DNA of 6,885 nucleotides from the NCBI GenBank assembly GCA_903926695.1, contig CAIYKK010000187.1:1-6885 (forward strand), in the 5' to 3' direction. Positions within the stretch are counted from its first letter, which is position 1. Every line of letters begins with the position of its first letter. Positions 1 to 5,913 of this stretch are shown here, in pieces. This DNA is from an uncultured Burkholderiales bacterium. Its GTDB lineage: Bacteria; Pseudomonadota; Gammaproteobacteria; Burkholderiales; Burkholderiaceae_C. Position numbers and translations under genes: made by a program. The notes beneath the pieces were generated by a model. It was not told where the DNA came from and did not search any database. It saw only the letters and a list, made by a program, of their open reading frames with translations.

Positions 1-887
1 AGGGTTTCCAGAGCATGGACACGCTGGTGGTCGATTTGCTCGACCGCGTCACCGAAATGGCCGAAAACCCCAACGAGGTCACGGGTGTGGCCAGCGGTTT
101 TTACGATCTGGACCGCATGACTTCGGGCTTTCAGGCGGGCGATTTGGTGATTTTGGCGGCAAGACCGTCCATGGGTAAAACGGCGCTCGCCATCAATATC
201 GCTGAACACGTCGCGCTGCACGAAGCCCTGCCGGTGGCGGTGTTTTCGATGGAAATGGGCGCTTCGCAACTGGCGGTGCGTATCGTCGGCTCGATTGGCC
301 GGATCGACCAGACCCATCTGCGCACCGGCGCGCTGACCGATGAAGAGTGGCCGCGCCTGACCGAAGCCATCGAAAAGCTGCGCACCATCTCGCTGCACAT
401 CGACGAATCGGCTGGTCTGACGGTCAGCGAACTGCGCGCCAATGCGCGGCGGTTGGCGCGCCAGTGCGGCCAGCTTGGCCTGATCGTGGTGGATTACCTG
501 CAGTTGATGGGTGTTTCGACCAGCATGAACGATGAAAATCGCGCCACCGCCGTCGGCGAAATTTCACGCGGCCTGAAGATGCTGGCCAAGGAGTTGAAGT
601 GCCCGGTGCTTGCGCTGTCGCAGCTCAGCCGGGGCGTGGAGTCGCGCACCGACAAGCGCCCGATGATGAGCGATTTGCGCGAATCCGGCGCGATTGAGCA
701 GGATGCGGACATCATCATGTTCATCTACCGCGACGAGTACTACACCAAAGAAGCGTGCAAGGAGCCGGGCGTGGCCGAGATCATCATCAGCAAGCAGCGT
801 AACGGCCCGACGGGCACGGTCAAGCTGGCGTTTATCAACCGCATCACCAAGTTTGAAAGCCTGGCGCACAGCAGCGGCGATTTTTAG
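1..887 (+). CDS. dnaB: Replicative DNA helicase DnaB, C-terminal part (5' end outside window)
   Basis: Hexameric, ATP-driven helicase that unwinds DNA ahead of the replisome and interacts with primase. The reading frame is open to the left edge (first full codon at 3), so the ATG at 15 is internal; about 294 residues are present, against roughly 460 for the family. The N-terminal domain and most of the linker are missing. Counting the ATG at 15 as residue 1, the RecA-like domain shows Walker A ARPSMGKT (49-56), the FSMEM motif with the likely catalytic Glu80, Walker B LIVVDYLQLM (156-165, Asp160), the LSQLSRGVE motif (201-209, Gln203), DLRESGAIEQDADIIMFIYR (220-239) and the KQRNGPTG arginine-finger loop (260-267). 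There is no intein in this part; the Walker A region, a common DnaB intein site, is uninterrupted. The TAG stop at 885-887 lies 5 bases from the stop of the opposing gene. Identification is secure. Confidence 0.97.
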   Translation, partial: GFQSMDTLVVDLLDRVTEMAENPNEVTGVASGFYDLDRMTSGFQAGDLVILAARPSMGKTALAINIAEHVALHEALPVAVFSMEMGASQLAVRIVGSIGRIDQTHLRTGALTDEEWPRLTEAIEKLRTISLHIDESAGLTVSELRANARRLARQCGQLGLIVVDYLQLMGVSTSMNDENRATAVGEISRGLKMLAKELKCPVLALSQLSRGVESRTDKRPMMSDLRESGAIEQDADIIMFIYRDEYYTKEACKEPGVAEIIISKQRNGPTGTVKLAFINRITKFESLAHSSGDF

Positions 888-892
888 GCCCG

Positions 893-1297
893 CTACTCCA
901 GATCTTCGATGGCCAGCAGGTGGTATTTCTGGCCGTAGGACAGCGGCAGCTCCTTGAGCGCGGCCATGATGCGTTCGGTGTCTGCATCGGATGGGGCTTT
1001 GACCATCACGCCGTGGTGGCCGTCGCGGGCCAGTGCGACATACTTGTTCACCGTTTCGCCCTCGGTGCCCACGGCGGGCATGATTTGCCCCGAAGGGTCG
1101 CTGAGCTGGCCAATTTCGGCCAGGATAATTTCCGGCGTCAGCTGCATGAGGTCTTTTTCGCCAAAGCCTGCCGTCTGCAGTTCCCGCCCGGCCTGCTGGG
1201 CGCTGTCTTCGTCGGGAAACAGCAGCACGGCGTAGCCGGTCGGGTAAAAAACCCCTTGCAGGGTCAGCATTTTTGGATCAAGCGCAAATGGTTTCAA
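893..1297 (-). CDS. Conserved-looking hypothetical protein, 134 aa, TTG start
   Basis: I do not recognise a named family. The start is placed at TTG (1295-1297), giving MKPFALDPKMLTLQG. AAGGAG sits 5 bases upstream, whereas the longer in-frame start at 1339 would read through this ribosome binding site and add a 14-residue tail without protein-like character; the internal ATG at residue 10 has no such site. The protein is acidic and soluble, with no signal peptide or membrane segment. It seems to contain two alpha/beta units: YAVLLFPDEDSAQQAGREL with the following AGFGEKDLMQL, and HHGVMVKAPSDADTERIMAAL near the C-terminus. This layout resembles small ferredoxin-like or stress-protein folds, but that is only a visual impression. 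It is convergent with dnaB, and its stop is 5 bases from the dnaB stop. It lies downstream of the M14 peptidase gene on the same strand, but a terminator separates them, so it probably has its own promoter. Confidence 0.78.
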   Translation of the reverse strand: MKPFALDPKMLTLQGVFYPTGYAVLLFPDEDSAQQAGRELQTAGFGEKDLMQLTPEIILAEIGQLSDPSGQIMPAVGTEGETVNKYVALARDGHHGVMVKAPSDADTERIMAALKELPLSYGQKYHLLAIEDLE

Positions 1298-1302
1298 GAT
1301 GG

Positions 1303-1308
1303 CTCCTT
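1303..1308 (-). promoter_or_regulatory. Ribosome binding site deciding the TTG start
   Basis: Read on the minus strand this is AAGGAG, followed by CCATC and then TTG (1297-1295). The match to the anti-Shine-Dalgarno sequence is near perfect and the 5-base spacing is short but workable. It is the main reason for choosing a TTG start over the ATG nine codons further in. Confidence 0.75.
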
Positions 1309-1371
1309 TGTCTTGCGTGGAGTCTTCATTGATGCACAAAAGCCACGGCCTGTCTGTAGGCGCAGCCGCAC

Positions 1372-1406
1372 AAAAAATAGCGCCCGACAGCGAATGCCGC
1401 CAGGCG
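1372..1406 (-). terminator. Intrinsic terminator after the M14 peptidase gene
   Basis: On the minus strand an 11-pair stem (CGCCTGGCGGC with GCTGTCGGGCG, including three G-U pairs) closes a four-base loop, ATTC, and is followed by CTATTTTTT. The stem starts 28 bases past the TGA stop of the peptidase gene (1435-1437), the expected place for a Rho-independent terminator. It should uncouple the peptidase from the 134-residue gene downstream. Confidence 0.7.
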
Positions 1407-1434
1407 TTTGATCAATGCCCGCTCTGGCGCCGGT

Positions 1435-3204
1435 TCAAGGCAGCTCTTCAGATTGAAGCGTTGGCGGCGACATGACGCGCCCGATGCTGCTCAAACCCGT
1501 GATCAGCTGGTTTGAAAAATGGCTGCCGGGCGCGTCTGGCTCCAGCGCGGCAATGGCCAGATTGGCCAGCGGCTGGTTCAGCGGAATGTAATAACTCCCC
1601 GCTGGCGCATCAATCACGCCGCGCACCAGCGTGACGCCAGCGGCGGCGGGCGCCGTGGCGCGGGTGCCTGCCACCAGCGTTTTGACGGGGCGGGCGGCTT
1701 CGCGGTACAGCTCGCCGTTCAGGGCGCTTTGCGCCAGCACGCGCTGCACCTGCACGCCCTGCAGCCGCAGCCGTTCCGCCACAGCCTTGAACGACGCCGA
1801 CAGCCAGTAGCCGCAGGGGCGCGGGCGTTTTTTGACCGGAATCAGCGCCAGCGTCGAGTCCCAGTCCATCGTGATGATTCTGTCGGCGCCGCTGACCGGG
1901 TCGAGCATGGTCAGGTCGTACTGGGCGGACGTGCGGGCAGATTCGACAACAGCGTCGCCATTGCAGGCCTGGGCGCTGATTTCTTTGTCGATGTAGGGGC
2001 GCAGCTGGCTCAGTTCCTTGGCGCGCTGGGCGGTGCTGCCGAGCACACTGGTGATGGCGGTGACCTGGGTATGCACGCGCCGCTGGATGTCGAGTCGTCC
2101 CAGACCGGCACCCCGGCTGTCGATGCGCAGGCTGACGATGTTTTTCAGGCCGTCGGTGTTGGGGCTGATGTCGGGCTCGATGCTGTCCATCGAGAGTTTT
2201 TTGTCCGCCATGTCGGCCGAGGTGGCGTAGGACCATTCGCTGCTCAAACCCTGGGCCTTGAGGGCGGCCACCAGCGGACGGCGATACCACTCGGTGGCGG
2301 CTTTGGTGAGGAACTCGGACAGATTGGCGGTGGTGGCGTAGTGGAACAGGGCATCGTGCTTTTGTACCGTGCCGAACTTTTGCAGATAGTTGCCGGGGAC
2401 GGCGTATTCGTGGGCATCGAGCACGGTGGTGGGCTGAAAGTCGCGGGTGAGTCTGGCCAGTGCCTTGGCTTCGGGGGTGGCGAGCAGCAGGTGGTCGCGG
2501 CTCAAGTCGCGTCCGCTGGCGGTGGCGCTCTGGCCGCTGGCGGCGCCGTCGGGGTTGGCGCGCGGCACGATCACGACATTGATCTGTTCGAGCAGCGGCT
2601 GCAGCAGGCCTTGAGCCAGTTCGCGGGCGATGATCAGCAGCGCTTCGCTGCCAGCGGGTTCGTTGCCGTGTTGCTGGGCGATCAGCAGCACCGTGGGGCG
2701 GCCACTGGCGCGCAGCGCGGCTGCATCCGTGCCAGCGCCACGGGTCAGCACCAGCGCTTCAATCGTCTGGCCTTTTTGCGATTGGCCTATGGTCAGCACG
2801 GACGCTTTGATGCCTGCTGAATACGTCAGCGCGTCGGCCTGATCGTGCAGCCAGCGCTGCATTTCCGCCTGCGTGGTGAAGCTGGTGCGCCCCGCTTGCA
2901 GGCCGGGCGTGCCGTAAACCATCGCAGGCGCGGGGAAGCGGGCGGCCACGGCGGCGCTGTAGGGCGCTGGCGTCTGGGGCGCGGCGACATTGGGCTGCGG
3001 TGTGACCGGCGAAGTCCTGAGCACACCGGGCGCCGTTGGCACCGCGCTGGTGGCGGGGCTGGAGAGCGCGGGCGTCCAGGGCGGCAGGGGCACGGCGGGC
3101 GTGCAGCCCAGCAGCCAGGCCAGCGGCGCCGCCAGGCTCAGGCGCACCCAGCGCGTGACAGACAGGGAATGGCCAGCAGCGGCCTTAAAGCGGTAAGAGG
3201 ACAT
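1435..3204 (-). CDS. Predicted lipoprotein, M14-family zinc carboxypeptidase
   Basis: Predicted metallopeptidase of the M14 (carboxypeptidase A-like) clan, 589 residues; the substrate is unknown, possibly peptides or cell-wall peptides. The N-terminus is a lipoprotein signal: basic residues (Arg19, Arg21), a hydrophobic stretch 22-32 and the lipobox LLGC with Cys34. Thr35 follows the Cys, which suggests outer-membrane sorting. A Pro/Ala/Thr-rich linker covers about 35-85. Zinc-site motifs are HGNE (His179, Glu182) and DAHEY (His265). Substrate-side motifs are PRANPDG (214-220) and GRDLSRDH (231-238). The stretch IDSRGAGLGR (361-370) aligns with the segment that normally carries the catalytic Glu, but here has Asp362. 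The C-terminal part (about 430-589) has no motif I can name. The ATG at 3204 was chosen because it gives the lipoprotein signal; an upstream GTG at 3327 adds 41 residues and buries it. No clear ribosome binding site precedes the ATG. The gene is divergent from dusA. Confidence 0.88.
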   Translation of the reverse strand: MSSYRFKAAAGHSLSVTRWVRLSLAAPLAWLLGCTPAVPLPPWTPALSSPATSAVPTAPGVLRTSPVTPQPNVAAPQTPAPYSAAVAARFPAPAMVYGTPGLQAGRTSFTTQAEMQRWLHDQADALTYSAGIKASVLTIGQSQKGQTIEALVLTRGAGTDAAALRASGRPTVLLIAQQHGNEPAGSEALLIIARELAQGLLQPLLEQINVVIVPRANPDGAASGQSATASGRDLSRDHLLLATPEAKALARLTRDFQPTTVLDAHEYAVPGNYLQKFGTVQKHDALFHYATTANLSEFLTKAATEWYRRPLVAALKAQGLSSEWSYATSADMADKKLSMDSIEPDISPNTDGLKNIVSLRIDSRGAGLGRLDIQRRVHTQVTAITSVLGSTAQRAKELSQLRPYIDKEISAQACNGDAVVESARTSAQYDLTMLDPVSGADRIITMDWDSTLALIPVKKRPRPCGYWLSASFKAVAERLRLQGVQVQRVLAQSALNGELYREAARPVKTLVAGTRATAPAAAGVTLVRGVIDAPAGSYYIPLNQPLANLAIAALEPDAPGSHFSNQLITGLSSIGRVMSPPTLQSEELP

Positions 3205-3378
3205 GGTGATTGTGGTTTTTGGGGGAGTCTTGACCCCACGGGTCAGCCATTGCGCGCAGGCGTGCGCGACGGCTGATATTACCCGCCTTGCCAGCGCAGC
3301 GGAAGAGGCTGGCGTCGCCCGCCGCACAAGGCAGCGCCGCCCGCCGGGCGCGCCCCGGCTTTCTGGGAAAATGCCCCC
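3205..3378. promoter_or_regulatory. Divergent promoter region between the M14 peptidase gene and dusA
   Basis: This 174-base gap must hold the promoters or leaders for both divergent genes. It contains a 6-base inverted repeat, TGACCC-CAC-GGGTCA, at 3231-3245, 26 bases upstream of the peptidase ATG. The only AT-rich island is GATATTA near 3273-3280, which on the minus strand reads TAATATC and could be a -10 element for the peptidase gene; I see no convincing -35 partner. The right half is very G+C rich. Confidence 0.4.
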
Positions 3379-4419
3379 ATGCCCCTTTCAGTTCCTGCCG
3401 CTTTCGCCCTTGCGCCTTCTCCTGCTGCCCCAATGCCCGTTACCCACAATCCTTGGCGCTTGAGCGTCGCGCCGATGATGGACTGGACCGACCGCCATTG
3501 CCGTTATTTCCACCGCCTGCTGTCGCGCCACGCGCTGCTGTACACCGAAATGGTGACCACCGGCGCGCTGATTCACGGCGACGTAGCGCGGCATCTGCGT
3601 TTCAATGCCGAAGAGCAGCCGCTGGCCCTGCAGCTCGGCGGCAGCGAACCGGCCGATCTGGCCCACTGTGCCCGTCTCGGCGAGCAGTGGGGTTATCAGG
3701 AAATCAACCTCAACTGCGGCTGCCCGAGTGAACGCGTGCAGCGCGGCGCATTCGGTGCGTGTTTGATGAACGAGCCGCAACTCGTGGCCGATTGCGTCAA
3801 GGCGATGGTTGATGTGGCCAGCGTGCCCATCACCGTCAAGCACCGCATCGGCATCGACAAGGAGGAGCGCTACGAATTTGTGCGCGACTTTATCGGTGCC
3901 GTGAGCGAGGCCGGTTGCAACACCTTCATCGTCCACGCCAGAAACGCCTGGCTCAAAGGCTTGAGTCCCAAAGAAAACCGCGAAGTGCCGCCGCTGCGCT
4001 ATGAACTGGTGCATCGCCTGAAACACGAATTTCGGCACCTGACGATTTGTGTCAACGGCGGCATCACCACTGACGCGCAGGTCGCTGGGCAGCTGCGCGA
4101 ACTCGACGGCGTGATGATTGGCCGCGAGGCGTATCACAACCCGTGGTGGCTGGCGTCGTGGGACGCGGACTTTTTCGGCGCGGAGGGCGGCGCGCTCACC
4201 CGCGAGCAGGTTGAAGTGCAGATGTGTGATTACATGGTGCGCGAAGCCGTCGAACACGGCACGGCGTTCAGCGCCATTGCCCGCCACATGCTGGGTCTGC
4301 GCCACGGCCTGGCCGGTTCGCGCCGCTGGCGGCAAGTCTGGAGCGACCACAAGCTCAAAACCCTGTCGCCGCACGAGGTGATGCGGCTGGCGCACGAGGG
4401 CACTGCGCAGCCCGCCTGA
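3379..4419 (+). CDS. dusA: tRNA-dihydrouridine(20/20a) synthase DusA
   Basis: FMN-dependent, NADPH-using enzyme that reduces uridine 20 and 20a in the tRNA D-loop to dihydrouridine; cytoplasmic. The 346-residue product carries the family signatures: SVAPMMDWTDRHCRYF (29-44) at the start of the TIM barrel, the flavin and uracil site INLNCGCPSERVQRGAFGA (109-127) with proton-donor Cys115, KHRIG (154-158), HARNAWLKGLSPKENR (186-201), VNGGI (225-229) and GREAYHNPW (248-256). A helical tRNA-binding region follows (about 275-346). The KGLSPKENR segment and the YHNPW motif fit the DusA subgroup rather than DusB or DusC. The start is uncertain: the first 18 residues are Ala/Pro-rich, and ATG at 3433 (residue 19) would give a product beginning MPVTHNPWRLSVAPMM. 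Neither start has a good ribosome binding site. No clear terminator follows; the next gene, tnpB, faces it. Confidence 0.95.
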   Translation: MPLSVPAAFALAPSPAAPMPVTHNPWRLSVAPMMDWTDRHCRYFHRLLSRHALLYTEMVTTGALIHGDVARHLRFNAEEQPLALQLGGSEPADLAHCARLGEQWGYQEINLNCGCPSERVQRGAFGACLMNEPQLVADCVKAMVDVASVPITVKHRIGIDKEERYEFVRDFIGAVSEAGCNTFIVHARNAWLKGLSPKENREVPPLRYELVHRLKHEFRHLTICVNGGITTDAQVAGQLRELDGVMIGREAYHNPWWLASWDADFFGAEGGALTREQVEVQMCDYMVREAVEHGTAFSAIARHMLGLRHGLAGSRRWRQVWSDHKLKTLSPHEVMRLAHEGTAQPA

Positions 4420-4479
4420 AACCGACTTCCCCCGCAACTTGCAAGGTGGGTATTGATGGAAAAAGTGAACTTTGTGACC

Positions 4480-4498
4480 AATGGTTCTTTAAACCGTT
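4480..4498. repeat. Imperfect palindrome at the tnpB-distal (right) end
   Basis: AATGGTTCTTTAAACCGTT can fold with a GGTT/AACC core (4483-4486 with 4492-4495), one mismatch and two further A-T pairs. It begins at the tnpB stop codon and lies in an AT-rich patch unlike the neighbouring genes. Subterminal hairpins of this kind are what IS200/IS605 transposases recognise, so this is a candidate part of the right end. The exact tip of the element cannot be fixed from one copy. Confidence 0.4.
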
Positions 4499-5721
4499 CA
4501 ATCAGACTTGCTCATTCCTGTGGAAACAGGAACAAAGCTGACTTTCTGCTTCACAGAGGCTGGTTTCGTCTTGCGCTTGCGCACAAGGCCAGAGCCTTCC
4601 TCTCCACAGACTGACACCGTGGAACTCACGGCCATGTTTCTCAAATTGACCGCCGCATTCACGTCCCGGTCATGGGTCGTGTTGCAGGCTGGACAAGTCC
4701 ATTGACGCACCGAGAGCGGCAAGACTTCCAGCTTGTGTCCGCAATGCGAACAGGTTTTGCTGCTGGGAAACCACCGATCTGCCACCACCACCGCCCCGCC
4801 GCGCTGGGCCGCTTTGTATTTCAACTGTCGCCGGAACTCGAAGAATCCCATATCCGACACCGCCCGCGACAAGCGCCGGTTTTTCACCATGCCTTTGACG
4901 TTCAAGTCCTCGATGCCGATGGTGTGAAACCGCCGCGTCAGGCCGGTGGTGAGCTGGTGCAGTGCGTCCTTGCGGATGTTGCTGATTCGGGCGTGTAGTC
5001 TTGCCAGCTTCATCTTCGCTTTATGACGGTTTTTCGAGCCTTTGGCCTTACGGCTCAGGCTGCGTGAAAGCCTTTGCAAGCGACACAGCAAGGCTTTGTG
5101 CGCCTTGGGGCCGGGGATGGGCGGCTCTCCCGTTGAAAGCGTTGCGAGTGCCGACACACCCAAATCTACCCCCACCGCGCCTTGGTTTTCAGCTTTGGCA
5201 AGGGGTAAATCGTCCGGGGTATCGACGGTGATGCTGACAAACCATTGATCAGCCACACGCGACACCGTGGCTGACATGATTTTTCCAGCAAAGCGCAACG
5301 CCTCACGCATGCGCACCCAGCCCAGATGGGGAATGCGAATGCGTGAAGATTCCACGCTGAATTGGTCGTTAGAGAGGCTGAATCGTTCATGCACGCCTTT
5401 CTTTCGGAACTTCGGGTATTTGGCGCGCCCTGCAAAGAAGTTTTCAAACGCTTTCCCCAATTGAATGATGGCCATCTGCGGGGCGTTCTTGGTCACTTCC
5501 AACATCCACGGGAACTGCTCACCCTTGATGCTGTTGAGTTGACGACGCAGCGCCATCTGCGAAGGCTTGGGCAGCGACGCATCGGTCTTGTGCACCTCGT
5601 ACTGGCGCTGCCACTGCGCCAGCGCCCAGTTGTAAGCAAAGCGCGCAGTACCCGCTGCACGGACGAAGTAGGTCGCCTGCATGTTGTTGGGCTTAAGCGC
5701 AATTTTGTGGGCTGTAAGCAT
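4498..5721 (-). CDS. tnpB: IS200/IS605-family RNA-guided endonuclease TnpB
   Basis: TnpB proteins are programmable DNA nucleases related to Cas12. They use an omega-RNA from the element's 3' end and help the element persist at its donor site. The 407-residue product is full length for the family. An N-terminal helix-turn-helix-like region (about 1-60, MLTAHKIALKPNN then FAYNWALAQW) leads into KNAPQMAIIQLGKAFENFF (78-96). The RuvC-like nuclease has GVDLGVSALATLSTG (184-198, Asp186), GIEDLNVKGM (269-278, Glu271) and HDRDVNAAVNL (350-360, Asp353), so all three catalytic acids are present. The zinc ribbon has CSHC (Cys324, Cys327) and CPAC (Cys343, Cys346). A basic tail follows (381-393). The start at 5721 was chosen because MLTAHKIAL is the usual family N-terminus; the frame stays open for 48 more codons to an ATG at 5865, but that stretch lacks family character. 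No Shine-Dalgarno precedes the start. Confidence 0.93.
   Translation of the reverse strand: MLTAHKIALKPNNMQATYFVRAAGTARFAYNWALAQWQRQYEVHKTDASLPKPSQMALRRQLNSIKGEQFPWMLEVTKNAPQMAIIQLGKAFENFFAGRAKYPKFRKKGVHERFSLSNDQFSVESSRIRIPHLGWVRMREALRFAGKIMSATVSRVADQWFVSITVDTPDDLPLAKAENQGAVGVDLGVSALATLSTGEPPIPGPKAHKALLCRLQRLSRSLSRKAKGSKNRHKAKMKLARLHARISNIRKDALHQLTTGLTRRFHTIGIEDLNVKGMVKNRRLSRAVSDMGFFEFRRQLKYKAAQRGGAVVVADRWFPSSKTCSHCGHKLEVLPLSVRQWTCPACNTTHDRDVNAAVNLRNMAVSSTVSVCGEEGSGLVRKRKTKPASVKQKVSFVPVSTGMSKSD
4515..4532 (-). repeat. Perfect 7-bp hairpin overlapping the 3' end of tnpB
   Basis: On the minus strand TTCCTGT, loop TTCC, ACAGGAA. It encodes part of the last 12 TnpB residues (VPVSTG), so the coding sequence and an RNA fold share these bases. 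It is a candidate structural element of the omega-RNA or of the right end. Confidence 0.6.
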
Positions 5722-5736
5722 GAAGAATTGTTCACT

Positions 5737-5756
5737 ATTGCGCAAGAATGCGCAAT
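5737..5756. repeat. Perfect 8-bp hairpin in the tnpB leader
   Basis: ATTGCGCA, loop AGAA, TGCGCAAT. It lies 15 bases upstream of the tnpB ATG. It could be the subterminal palindrome of the element's left end, or a leader hairpin limiting ribosome access to tnpB, or both. On either strand it lacks a U-tract, so it is unlikely to be a terminator. Confidence 0.55.
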
Positions 5757-5757
5757 T

Positions 5758-5770
5758 CAGTTGAAAACTG
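5758..5770. repeat. Short hairpin next to the tnpB leader palindrome
   Basis: CAGTT, loop GAA, AACTG, directly beside the 8-bp hairpin with one base between them. The paired hairpins suggest a structured left end, though a 5-bp stem alone is weak evidence. Confidence 0.35.
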
Positions 5771-5899
5771 TTTGTACCCTTCTGCTTACATACCCGTTCA
5801 CCGGCACGTTCTGCATGGGTGTACATTGAAGTCAGGGAAGGCGGTAAAGTTGGGCTGACCGTCATCTTGGCGTGGTGCAGTCATCAAACGCAGCCCGTT

Positions 5900-5905
5900 A
5901 AGGAG
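5900..5905 (+). promoter_or_regulatory. Ribosome binding site of prkA
   Basis: AAGGAG, 8 bases before the ATG at 5914. It is the strongest translation signal on the plus strand here and fixes the prkA start. Confidence 0.85.
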
Positions 5906-5913
5906 ACTACTTT

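Larger units (their letters stand above)
4480..4640 (-). ncRNA. Candidate omega-RNA region of TnpB (extent inferred)
   Basis: In characterised IS200/IS605 elements the TnpB guide scaffold is processed from the 3' end of the tnpB transcript through the right end, with the guide taken from the flanking DNA. Here the corresponding stretch contains a perfect 7-pair hairpin at 4515-4532 inside the last codons of tnpB and the imperfect palindrome at 4480-4498. The hairpins are visible; that an RNA is made, and its limits, are inference from the family. The guide would be read from bases just below about 4480, heading towards dusA. Confidence 0.35.
4480..5770 (-). mobile_element. IS200/IS605-family element carrying only tnpB (approximate ends)
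   Basis: The element is defined by an intact tnpB read on the minus strand, with hairpins on either side (4480-4498 and 4515-4532 at the right end; 5737-5756 and 5758-5770 at the left). These flanks are richer in A+T than dusA and prkA. There is no tnpA (Y1 HUH transposase) in the window, so this is an IS1341-like, TnpB-only form that would need a transposase supplied elsewhere to move. Members of this family make no target duplication, so none is expected. The ends given are the outer edges of the visible hairpins; true ends may lie some tens of bases outside them. Confidence 0.6.

Noticed and set aside
159..182. Intein insertion in dnaB, a common site at Walker A
   Set aside because: Walker A and the other helicase motifs are continuous in the visible part. 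An intein could only be outside the window.
1519..2820. Long open frame on the plus strand (433 codons)
   Set aside because: It lies wholly opposite the M14 peptidase gene and reads as low-complexity Gly/Ala/Val/Gln-rich sequence with no family motif. It is a shadow of a G+C-rich gene.
3388..4437. Long open frame on the minus strand (349 codons) opposite dusA
   Set aside because: dusA carries its full set of signatures on the plus strand. The opposing frame has no recognisable domain, and its length is explained by codon bias.
4420..4480. Intrinsic terminator for dusA
   Set aside because: The C-rich then G-rich stretch near 4430-4450 does not form a stable stem followed by a T-run on the plus strand.
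5801..5815. Possible sigma-54 promoter upstream of prkA (CGGCACG then TGCA)
   Set aside because: The GG and GC elements are separated by 8 bases instead of the required 10, so it does not fit the -24/-12 spacing.
5722..5865. N-terminal extension of TnpB by 48 residues to an ATG at 5865
   Set aside because: The extra stretch does not resemble TnpB, runs through the leader hairpins, and the family N-terminus starts at MLTAHKIAL.
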